Below, piece after piece: positions 1 through 7,070 of a stretch of 37,596 nt of DNA. The stretch's first letter is position 1, and every line of letters begins with the position of its first letter. The notes under the pieces were generated by a model. It was not told the origin of the DNA and made no database searches. It saw nothing but the letters and a program-made list of their open reading frames with translations. A program made the position numbers and the translations under genes. Origin of the DNA: Acidobacteriota bacterium (lineage in GTDB: Bacteria; Acidobacteriota; Holophagae; Acanthopleuribacterales; Acanthopleuribacteraceae); the NCBI GenBank assembly GCA_002747255.1, contig PDUC01000023.1, forward strand, positions 1-37,596, in the 5' to 3' direction.

Positions 1-1
1 G

Positions 2-154
2 GGTGGATTAGATGACTTGCAAGTGACCAAACTTTTTGATTTAAATCATCGTGTGCTTATAAGAAACGAACCCACCAAGAAACTACTTAACATCATAAAT
101 AAACTAAAAGTTACGCTTCCAAAAAAAGTTTTAGACGTGCAAAAAACGTCATAA
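2..154 (+). CDS. 3' end of a gene cut by the window edge; possible transposase C-terminus
   Basis: A reading frame is open from the first bases of the window and ends at TAA 152-154, giving about 50 residues that begin GLDDLQVTKLFDL and include RVLIRNEPTKKLL and LPKKVL. The fragment is Lys/Leu rich. The pattern of a short strand, then a Thr/Lys helix, then a closing Pro-Lys-Val is reminiscent of the C-termini of IS4/IS1634-type transposases, but this is a weak memory-based resemblance. The start lies outside the window. A repeat-rich, gene-free region follows directly, which fits a mobile element end. The frame is probably real; the function is a guess. Confidence 0.4.
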   Translation, partial: GGLDDLQVTKLFDLNHRVLIRNEPTKKLLNIINKLKVTLPKKVLDVQKTS

Positions 155-479
155 ATTTGTAGTAACACGCCTGTTTTTCAGATTTACCATAACTTATACG
201 TGTGTCTAGATTTACCTCATTTCGTGTTTTTACAATCCGCAAACGCAAGTATCAGCAAGCCGCTCATAAAATCGCTGGTTGTGCATTGGAGGTTCTGCGT
301 ATTCAAGTCATCTCATACAGGCACATGTTCATTTTTCTCTACCCGAATTATTGACATAACGCTCCAGTCTCAACGGGAAAGGAACAATACCATCAAAAAC
401 ATTCGTGTCCATTCGTGGTTACAAACAAATTGGCCAGGCAGACACTTCTGTTTATGTAAAAAAAGATCCGTGTCCATCC

Positions 480-521
480 GTGTCCATCTGTGGTTAAAAA
501 AAAGGAACCACAGATGAACAC
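480..521. repeat. Inverted repeat inside left repeat unit 1, with Shine-Dalgarno-like site and ATG
   Basis: GTGTCCATCTGTGGTT (480-495) pairs with AACCACAGATGAACAC (506-521) across an A-rich loop, with one G-T-type mismatch. The right arm reads AAGGAACCACAGATG on the + strand, that is a purine-rich RBS-like stretch followed by ATG. The same structure recurs at 780-821, and a variant lies at about 35219-35272. Confidence 0.75.
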
Positions 522-779
522 AGATAAACACAGATAGGTGTATCAGTAAGCCGCTCACAAAATCATTGGTTGCGCATTAGAGGTTCTGTGTATTCAAACC
601 ATCTCATACAGGTTCTTTTTCATTCTTCTCTACCAGAATTTTTAACATGACATTCCAATCTGAAAGGGAAAAGAACAATACCATGAGAATCATTCGTGTT
701 CATTCGTGTCCATTCGTGGTTACCAACAAATTGACCATGCAGACACTTCTGTTTCTGTGAAAAAAGATCCGTGTCCATC

Positions 780-821
780 TGTGTCCATCTGTGGTAAAAA
801 AAAGGAACCACAGATGAACAC
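780..821. repeat. Inverted repeat inside left repeat unit 2
   Basis: Second copy of the hairpin at 480-521: GTGTCCATCTGTGGT and ACCACAGATGAACAC flank an A8-type loop. It is exactly 300 bp downstream of the first, in step with the tandem period. Confidence 0.75.
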
Positions 822-1020
822 AGATAAACACAGATAGGTGTATCAGTTAGTCGCTCATAAAATCGCTGGTTGTGCATTGGAGGTTCTACGTATTCAAATC
901 ATCTCATACAGGTTCTTTTTCATTCTTCTCTACCGATTTTTTTAACATGACATTCCATTAAAAACAAAGGAGCCGCCATATACGTCACCCTGGGGAATTG
1001 AAGAGCGTTTGGTCCATGAC

Positions 1021-1065
1021 GTTAACATGGGTCTGCAGTCCCATGTTAACTCTTGTTTACATGGG
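1021..1065. promoter_or_regulatory. Perfect 11-bp inverted repeat plus a third half-site, upstream of sdhC
   Basis: GTTAACATGGG (1021-1031) and CCCATGTTAAC (1040-1050) are perfect inverted arms around an 8-bp centre that contains CTGCAG. A third, one-mismatch copy GTTTACATGGG follows at 1055-1065. The group lies about 190 bp before the sdhC start and upstream of the candidate -10. It could be an operator for a dimeric regulator or an RNA hairpin. No regulator is encoded nearby, so the assignment is inferred from symmetry and position. Confidence 0.5.
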
Positions 1066-1166
1066 TAAGGCCAGGATGTTCAATGCATATATATCTTGTT
1101 CTCATCATGTTAGCAAAAAAAATATTGGATTAATGGATCAAGCAGATGTGGTATATCTTGTTTTTG

Positions 1167-1175
1167 TGTTATAAT
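1167..1175 (+). promoter_or_regulatory. Extended -10 promoter candidate for sdhCAB
   Basis: TGTTATAAT is a perfect extended -10 (TG-N-TATAAT), with no good -35 at 17 bp. It lies 78 bp upstream of the sdhC ATG and is followed by a leader with a strong AAGGAGGAG ribosome site at 1237-1244. Confidence 0.5.
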
Positions 1176-1253
1176 TGTAACCAGTCTTGTGCATTTCAAA
1201 CTTCTTTGAATCCACAATTAGGGCTATAGAATTGCAAGGAGGAGAAATAAGAT

Positions 1254-1898
1254 ATGAAGTGGTTCCTCGCCTTCTTCAAAACCTCTATTGGCAAGAAACA
1301 GTTAATGGCTATTACGGGCCTGTTTCTTTCAATTTTTATAATCGTTCACCTTGTCGGTAACTTTACGCTATTTATGGGAGCAGAAACCTTTAATGAATAT
1401 GCCAAGTTTTATGCCGATCATCCGAAGTTACTACTTGTAGCAGAAGCAGGACTCGTCACCATTTTCCTGGTTCACATTCTTTTGGCTTTTAATTTGACTT
1501 TGGAAAATAAAGCTGCCAGACCACAGTCATACGCGAAGAAAGACGCATCCGATGCGACCCTGGCTTCCCGTACCATGATTTATTCAGGCGCGATTGTCTT
1601 GGTATTTCTGGTTTGGCACCTTATTGTTTTTAAGTTCGGACCTCACCATACCCATCCCAGGGGGCTGTATGGCGTGGTATCAGAAGCCTTTCAAATACCG
1701 TGGATCGGAAGCGTATCCGTCATTGCGATGCTTCTTTTGGGCTTCCATTTGAATCACGGTATTCAGAGCGTGATTCAGACATTTGGAGTCGAACAACCCA
1801 AACTAACGCCCTTAGTCAATTTGGTGGGGCTGGTTCTCTCACTTTTCATCGGAATTGGTTTTGCAATCATTCCACTATTCTTCTTGTTCAAAGGGTAA
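1254..1898 (+). CDS. sdhC: Succinate dehydrogenase cytochrome b558-type membrane subunit
   Basis: Single membrane anchor of a SdhCAB complex (214 aa). It carries electrons from the iron-sulfur subunit to quinone in the inner membrane, normally through two haems b. About five hydrophobic segments are visible: near residues 15-35, 60-80, 105-125, 150-175 and 190-210. His residues sit within or beside them ([36 protein letters not shown]), as expected for axial haem ligands in the b558 family. The length matches the family. The ATG follows AAGGAGGAG at 1237-1244. The gene is first in the operon and ends 10 nt before sdhA. The lack of a separate sdhD fits the one-subunit type. Confidence 0.93.
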   Translation: MKWFLAFFKTSIGKKQLMAITGLFLSIFIIVHLVGNFTLFMGAETFNEYAKFYADHPKLLLVAEAGLVTIFLVHILLAFNLTLENKAARPQSYAKKDASDATLASRTMIYSGAIVLVFLVWHLIVFKFGPHHTHPRGLYGVVSEAFQIPWIGSVSVIAMLLLGFHLNHGIQSVIQTFGVEQPKLTPLVNLVGLVLSLFIGIGFAIIPLFFLFKG

Positions 1899-1908
1899 GG
1901 GGGAAGAC

Positions 1909-3819
1909 ATGATACTTGATTCAAAAGTCCCAAGTGGTCCACTTGAAAAGAAATGGGACAATCATCGATTTAAATTAAAGGTCGTGAACCCGTCCAATAA
2001 GAGAAAGTACAAGGTCATCGTAGTTGGAACCGGCCTGGCAGGAGCCTCTGCTGCCGCTTCCATGGCCGAGTTGGGATACGAAGTTGAGAGCTTCTGTATT
2101 CAGGACAGTGCCAGAAGAGCGCACTCCATCGCTGCTCAAGGCGGTGTCAACGCGGCGAAAAACTATCCCAATGACGGTGACAGTATCTGGCGCTTGTTCT
2201 ATGACACCATTAAAGGCGGGGACTATCGTTCCAGAGAAGCCAATGTCTACAGGCTGGCTCAGGTCAGTAACAACATTATCGACCAATGTGTTGCGCAGGG
2301 TGTTCCCTTTGCTCGCGATTACAGTGGCTATCTGGATAACCGCTCCTTCGGTGGCGCTCAGGTTTCCCGTACTTTTTACGCGCGCGGACAAACCGGTCAA
2401 CAGCTTCTTCTCGGTGCCTACAGTGCCCTGATGAAGGAAGTTGGCAAAGGCAAAGTCAAGCTGCACACCAGAAGGGAAATGGTCGATCTGGTTGTTGTCA
2501 ACGGACACGCACGCGGTATTATCGTTCGCAACCTGGTTACAGGCGAACTCGAACGCTACAATGCCAACGCGGTGGTTCTCGCAACCGGTGGTTACGGCAA
2601 CGTGTTCTTCCTTTCCACCAATGCAAAAGCCTCGAATGTGACAGCCGCTTATCGCGCTTACAAGAAAGGAGCCTATTTTGCCAACCCGTGCTTTACCCAA
2701 ATTCACCCAACCTGTATTCCGGTATCAGGTGATCATCAATCCAAGCTGACTCTCATGAGTGAATCACTGAGGAACGATGGTCGTGTCTGGGTTCCCAAGG
2801 CAAAAGACGAGACCCGGCCGGCAACACAGATTCCAGAAAACGAGCGTGATTACTATCTGGAACGCAAATACCCCAGCTTCGGGAACCTGGTTCCCAGGGA
2901 CGTCGCTTCCCGAAACGCCAAGCTTGCATGTGATGCCGGTAACGGTGTTGGTACCACCGGGCTGGCTGTGTATCTGGATTTTGCAGACGCCATTAAGCGC
3001 GACGGAAGAGATACCATTGCGGCAAGGTACGGAAACCTCTTCCACATGTACGAGAAAATCACCGATGAAAATCCCTATAAAGTTCCCATGAGGATTTATC
3101 CGGCCATTCACTACACCATGGGCGGGCTTTGGGTCGATTACAATCTGCAGTCTACCATTCCCGGGCTCTTTGTTCTGGGCGAGGCGAACTTCTCCGATCA
3201 CGGTGCCAACCGTCTTGGAGCGAGTGCGCTTATGCAGGGCTTGGCTGACGGTTATTTCGTCATTCCCTACACCATTGGCGGATACCTGGCTACTCAGAGC
3301 TATGATCGTGTGGAGACAACGCACAGTGAATTCAAAGATGCCGAAAATCAGGCAAAAGCCAAAATCGACAAACTTCTGGCCGTTAAGGGTAAGAAGACAG
3401 TGGACGATTTCCACAAGGAACTGGGTAAAGTTATGTGGGAATACTGCGGTATGTCAAGAGAGGCGGTAGGCTTGAAGAAGGCCATTAACAAGATTCCGGA
3501 AATCAGGGAAGAGTTCTGGAAAAATGTGACGGTTACCGGTTCCCAGGGCGAGCTCAACCAGACACTGGAACGAGCATGCCGCGTGGCCGATTTCCTCGAG
3601 TTTGGGGAACTGATGTGTCGCGACGCATTGGAACGACCCGAATCGTGTGGTGGTCACTTCCGGATTGAATCCCAGACTGAAGAAAACGAAGCAAAGCGTG
3701 ATGATGAAAATTACTCACACGTTGCCGCCTGGGAATATCGGGAAGGTAAAGATCCCGTTCGTCACCAGGAAGAACTGGAGTTTGAAAATGTCAAACTGAC
3801 GCAAAGGAGTTACAAGTGA
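1909..3819 (+). CDS. sdhA: Succinate dehydrogenase flavoprotein subunit
   Basis: Catalytic flavoprotein (636 aa) that oxidises succinate to fumarate. The Rossmann FAD site is [10 protein letters not shown] near residues 41-50. The FAD-attachment region is [13 protein letters not shown], with the His near residue 72. Active-site stretches are IHPTCIP and PRDVASRNA, and a later FAD site is [14 protein letters not shown]. The C-terminal domain is complete. The frame is open further upstream (to 1855), but ATG 1909 follows AAGGGGGAAG and matches the family start, just after the sdhC stop. The gene overlaps sdhB by four bases (GTGA), implying translational coupling. Confidence 0.96.
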   Translation: MILDSKVPSGPLEKKWDNHRFKLKVVNPSNKRKYKVIVVGTGLAGASAAASMAELGYEVESFCIQDSARRAHSIAAQGGVNAAKNYPNDGDSIWRLFYDTIKGGDYRSREANVYRLAQVSNNIIDQCVAQGVPFARDYSGYLDNRSFGGAQVSRTFYARGQTGQQLLLGAYSALMKEVGKGKVKLHTRREMVDLVVVNGHARGIIVRNLVTGELERYNANAVVLATGGYGNVFFLSTNAKASNVTAAYRAYKKGAYFANPCFTQIHPTCIPVSGDHQSKLTLMSESLRNDGRVWVPKAKDETRPATQIPENERDYYLERKYPSFGNLVPRDVASRNAKLACDAGNGVGTTGLAVYLDFADAIKRDGRDTIAARYGNLFHMYEKITDENPYKVPMRIYPAIHYTMGGLWVDYNLQSTIPGLFVLGEANFSDHGANRLGASALMQGLADGYFVIPYTIGGYLATQSYDRVETTHSEFKDAENQAKAKIDKLLAVKGKKTVDDFHKELGKVMWEYCGMSREAVGLKKAINKIPEIREEFWKNVTVTGSQGELNQTLERACRVADFLEFGELMCRDALERPESCGGHFRIESQTEENEAKRDDENYSHVAAWEYREGKDPVRHQEELEFENVKLTQRSYK

Positions 3820-4580
3820 GTAAGAAAATCAATATTACACTTAAAATCTGGCGTCAAAGCGGGCCTAACGCTCAAGGTAAACTGGTATCCTACAAAATGG
3901 ATGGCGTGGATACCGATATGTCCTTCCTCGAAATGCTCGATATTCTCAATGAACGCCTTGAAAGAGAAAACGACAACCCCGTGGCATTTGATCACGACTG
4001 CCGTGAAGGTATTTGTGGTATGTGCAGCCTGGTTATCAACGGCAAACCTCATGGTCCCGATGCCGGCACAACTGCTTGCCAGCTTCACATGAGAAAGTTC
4101 AAGGACGGCGATGTCGTTTACATTGAACCATGGAGAGCCAAGGCTTTTCCCATAATTAAAGACTTGATCGTCGATCGTTCAGCCTTTGATCGCATCATCC
4201 AGGCTGGTGGATTCACTTCCGCAAAAACTGGCGGTGTTCCCGATGCCAACAGCATTCCAATCAATAAATTGAACGCCGATAAGGCCATGGATGCAGCCGC
4301 CTGTATTGGTTGCGGTGCTTGTGTTGCCGCCTGTAAAAACGCCTCAGCTATGCTGTTTGTTTCAGCTAAGGTGTCTCAGCTTGCACTTTTACCTCAGGGT
4401 GAAGTGGAAGCCAAGCAGCGCGTTCGTTCAATGATTGATCAAATGGATAAAGAGGGCTTCGGTAACTGTACGAATACCTACGCCTGTCAGGCGGAATGTC
4501 CGAAGGAAATCAAGATTGACAATATCGCAAGGTTAAACAGGCAGTGGGTAAAGTCCCGCTTCTGTTTGCTTGGCGAATAG
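3816..4580 (+). CDS. sdhB: Succinate dehydrogenase iron-sulfur subunit
   Basis: Electron-transfer subunit (254 aa) linking the FAD of SdhA to the haem of SdhC. The N-terminal plant-type 2Fe-2S domain has CREGICGMC plus a fourth Cys in TTACQLH. The C-terminal ferredoxin domain has [13 protein letters not shown] and a second Cys set in [14 protein letters not shown], for the 4Fe-4S and 3Fe-4S centres. The start is GTG 3816, which overlaps the sdhA stop; AAAGGAG at 3803-3809 is correctly spaced. Length and motif order match the type B (SdhCAB) subfamily. A double hairpin with terminator follows at 4596-4706. Confidence 0.95.
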   Translation: MSKKINITLKIWRQSGPNAQGKLVSYKMDGVDTDMSFLEMLDILNERLERENDNPVAFDHDCREGICGMCSLVINGKPHGPDAGTTACQLHMRKFKDGDVVYIEPWRAKAFPIIKDLIVDRSAFDRIIQAGGFTSAKTGGVPDANSIPINKLNADKAMDAAACIGCGACVAACKNASAMLFVSAKVSQLALLPQGEVEAKQRVRSMIDQMDKEGFGNCTNTYACQAECPKEIKIDNIARLNRQWVKSRFCLLGE

Positions 4581-4595
4581 TCTGACTTCAATTAG

Positions 4596-4624
4596 CCTAA
4601 CCTGCAATTGCGTTGCGGGTTAGG
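4596..4624 (+). promoter_or_regulatory. First hairpin after sdhB, possible antiterminator partner
   Basis: CCTAACC (4596-4602) pairs with GGTTAGG (4618-4624), with further GCAA/TTGC pairing inside. No T-run follows. Its AACCTGC (4599-4605) is also complementary to GCAGGTT (4638-4644), the 5' arm of the next hairpin, so the two structures can compete. Confidence 0.5.
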
Positions 4625-4633
4625 TTCAAGAAG

Positions 4634-4706
4634 AAAAGCAGGTTGAACCCTGAAAGTGCAGCTTGACATGAACCGTTGCATTTTCAGAGTTTAACCTGCT
4701 TTTTTT
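4634..4706 (+). terminator. Rho-independent terminator of the sdh operon
   Basis: AAAAGCAGGTT (4634-4644) pairs with AACCTGCTTTT (4693-4703). An inner CTGAAAGTGCA/TGCATTTTCAG stem extends it, and a T-run runs to 4706. The long interrupted stem ends the sdhCAB transcript before the next gene. Confidence 0.8.
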
Positions 4707-4786
4707 GTCTAAACAACTCGATGGATAAATCGTATAATTTGCAAGAGACTGTGTTTTGATTTCAATGAGGGGTTAGGTGGTGAAAG

Positions 4787-5821
4787 GTGAGTAAGAAGAA
4801 AACGGGTTGTATCGCATGTGCCATAGGATGCGGAATTTTTATCCTGCTAGGTTTGTTATTCGTTGTCATGGGATCGGTTTGGATAAGCCAAAAGGGCGAG
4901 TTCGATCAAACTGCTTCCATTCTTTCCAGCGAGAGCGATTGCTTCATTCAGCTCAAACTGAACGAGGAAGAAGAGTTCCTGATTGATTTCATACAGAAAC
5001 TATCGGCACAGGCCAACAAGGACAATCCCGTTTTTAAAAAGTTTCCTGCATTAGAGGAAATGAACAACGCGAAGACGAAAAGTGATATTAAAGAACTCAT
5101 GCCGCTCAGAGTCGAGTTACAGACTCTACCAGCCAATGAAGAATTTCAATTATCGGTGGGTTTTTCCGCTTATCACAGAATAGCCTCCATCGCTTATTAT
5201 TTTGCCGAGCGAAATGCGAGAGAGAACGATCTTTTCTATGAAGAGGGGCAAAGGTCCTACATCGAGGTTAAGACCAAAAAGGGAAAAAGTGTTTTCATGA
5301 GCCTCGATGAGAGCATTTTTTATCTGGCAAACACAAGAAATGCCATGAGTTTAATGCTCACTGGTCTTCCGGTTACACAGGCGGACCACCATGACAGTGT
5401 AGGCCTCAAAGATCTCAATTTGGATAGTTTCTTGTACGGTTTTCTTACGAGAAGTGCTATTCGACCTGAAGTATTTCTATTTCTGGGTGTTGAGGATTTA
5501 ACCCCATGGGACTGGTTCAGCGAGGATGTGTTGAGCCGAGTGGCTCTGGATATGCGTGCTAACTCCAATGGCGAAGAACTGCTGGGCACGTTGATTTTTG
5601 ATCTGACTGATTCTGGCTATGTTCCTCTGGTACGTGAAAAAATGGACGATGTCATTGAAGCGATAAATCGGAAAGGTACAGTTAAAATTCACGTTAACTG
5701 GGAAGAATTACCCAGTAGACTCACGGCTCATTTTAGCATGTACGACTTTCAAATCCCCACCGGCAAGACCGACATTGGCAACGGTGTTCACATTGAAGTC
5801 AATGACGATGGTGCGGAGTAA
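4787..5821 (+). CDS. Membrane-anchored protein of unknown function
   Basis: A 344-aa protein that I do not recognise. The N-terminus has a short basic/Cys stretch (KKKTGCIACAIGCG) and one strong hydrophobic segment at about residues 8-32. The rest is a mainly acidic, soluble, probably periplasmic domain with no repeated motif. GTG 4787 is chosen because AGGTGG lies 6 bases upstream and it places the membrane segment at the very N-terminus. A TATAAT at 4733-4738 just after the sdh terminator may give it its own promoter. The overall plan (membrane or signal segment plus a roughly 260-300 aa exported domain) resembles the gene at 25307-26200, but I cannot show homology. Confidence 0.8.
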   Translation: MSKKKTGCIACAIGCGIFILLGLLFVVMGSVWISQKGEFDQTASILSSESDCFIQLKLNEEEEFLIDFIQKLSAQANKDNPVFKKFPALEEMNNAKTKSDIKELMPLRVELQTLPANEEFQLSVGFSAYHRIASIAYYFAERNARENDLFYEEGQRSYIEVKTKKGKSVFMSLDESIFYLANTRNAMSLMLTGLPVTQADHHDSVGLKDLNLDSFLYGFLTRSAIRPEVFLFLGVEDLTPWDWFSEDVLSRVALDMRANSNGEELLGTLIFDLTDSGYVPLVREKMDDVIEAINRKGTVKIHVNWEELPSRLTAHFSMYDFQIPTGKTDIGNGVHIEVNDDGAE

Positions 5822-5993
5822 CCTGAACCCTTCAACATTCAGTATAATATGGGAGAATTCACAAAAAACGGTCTGTGGCTCGAATTGCGTTTACAGTAAT
5901 TGAAGAGTGGGCGGTGTTTTTGATAAACTTATTTTTTAAGCGTGATGCCCTTTGCTGAAGGGTATAAGTCGTGCCGCAGTTGGAGCTGTAAAA

Positions 5994-6902
5994 ATGAGTT
6001 CAATTGAAAACCGATTTACCGAACTAGCTACGCAAATTAAACAGGAATTTCTGTTTGACACGTGTTTTTTCTGTGATCGGACAGGCATGGATTTGGTTCT
6101 AAGTCAGGGTGATGCCGCCTCCAGCTTTGCCGTTTTTTTAAAGACACGGCTGCAGGAAGAAGATGACAGTTACTTCACTGAAGTCAAGTTTTTCAGGTAT
6201 CGCAATTCAGAATTAAAAACAACCGAACACCTGGCTCTCATTCCCGTTTATCTAGAGGGCTCGAATTTCAAGTTTCTGGGGATTATTTATCGCAAACTGG
6301 AATATCTCGACAAGCTTCTCAAGTCCAGAGTGTTGCCGGCCTATCTTACTGGTTGGCTGTATAATCTCATTACAGAGAGAGAGTTAGCTCAAAAACGCGA
6401 AGAAAACATACAGCGACTTGTCTTGGCTCTTGAGGAAAAACGCCAGTATACACTTACCCTCGAGAGCAAGCTCGAAGATATGCAGCAGAAAATGGAGGAC
6501 ATTCGAGTTTCAAGCGGCGGCAAGAAAGTTGAACTCTTTGCCTTGCGGGAGCTACTGGAGGATCAGGTAAAAGAATACCAGGATTTGGCCAGAGAATACC
6601 AAGCACTGTTTGAAGAATTTGAGCACATGGAAAAGGAGTACCTCAGTATCTGCGTGACGTTTGAAACACAAACGCACTTGCAGAATCGGCGGAGATCCGA
6701 GGATTGGGCTCGTGAACTGGAAAAGGCGATCGAGGAGCACGAGCAAACAAAACAGGAACTGCTGAAGGTGCGAACGGTGGCGGCACATTATCAAAGCAAA
6801 TACAACCAGATATTGAAGAACTTCTCTAAATGGTCACCCGATATGTTGCGAGATTTCCAGAAAAAAGTTCGTTTAATAGGGAGCAAATCAAATAAACGAT
6901 AG
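5994..6902 (+). CDS. Coiled-coil protein of unknown function with a possible GAF-like N-terminal domain
   Basis: Protein of 302 aa. Residues 1-135 look like a compact alpha/beta sensor-type domain (mixed hydrophobic strands such as HLALIPVYL and FKFLGIIYR). This could be GAF-like, which is an inference only. Residues about 140-280 are a long charged heptad-rich coiled coil (TLESKLEDMQQKMED, EYQALFEEFEHMEKEY). The C-terminus is basic. The frame is open from TTG 5952, but ATG 5994 follows TGGAGC at 5981-5986 with good spacing. It is cytoplasmic, with no membrane segment. It stands alone, convergent with the FliK-like gene. Confidence 0.75.
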   Translation: MSSIENRFTELATQIKQEFLFDTCFFCDRTGMDLVLSQGDAASSFAVFLKTRLQEEDDSYFTEVKFFRYRNSELKTTEHLALIPVYLEGSNFKFLGIIYRKLEYLDKLLKSRVLPAYLTGWLYNLITERELAQKREENIQRLVLALEEKRQYTLTLESKLEDMQQKMEDIRVSSGGKKVELFALRELLEDQVKEYQDLAREYQALFEEFEHMEKEYLSICVTFETQTHLQNRRRSEDWARELEKAIEEHEQTKQELLKVRTVAAHYQSKYNQILKNFSKWSPDMLRDFQKKVRLIGSKSNKR

Positions 6903-7070
6903 CTCAGAACAACGATTACTCCAATCAGGGCGCGTTTTCATTCGATCAACCGACATTCTCGACTTCATTTCTTTACCGGACAGGTTTTGTGGATTTGGTA
7001 GAGAATAGCCTTGAAACACCGGCATTAGAGGTAATACCGTTCGAAGTGCTTTTTTAGCTTATTGGTATGT

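Larger units (their letters stand above)
250..957. repeat. Tandem ~300-bp repeat, about 2.4 copies
   Basis: Near-identical blocks start at 250, 541 and 841 (TATCAGYAAGCCGCTCA-like in the first two, TATCAGTTAGTCGCTCAT in the third). Each continues with a 'gttg(t/c)gcatt(g/a)gaggttctg' block and then a 'cat(c)tcatacagg...ctctacc' block. Units one and two also carry ATTCGTGTCCATTCGTGG and GTGTCCATCTGTGGTT motifs. Unit lengths are 291 and 300 bp. The third copy stops near 957. No convincing gene lies within: frames that run through it are repeat read-throughs of the well-known 'CVHLWF/HRWTRMDTD' type. Confidence 0.9.

Noticed and set aside
370-877. Small minus-strand ORFs within the left repeats (CVHLWF, HRWTRMDTD type)
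   Set aside because: They are translations of the repeat itself and differ only as the repeat copies differ; no RBS-backed starts.
1975-2706. 243-aa minus-strand frame opposite sdhA
   Set aside because: It mirrors the well-supported sdhA codons, has no RBS and no family resemblance. Other long antisense frames (for example 2764-3414) were dropped for the same reason.
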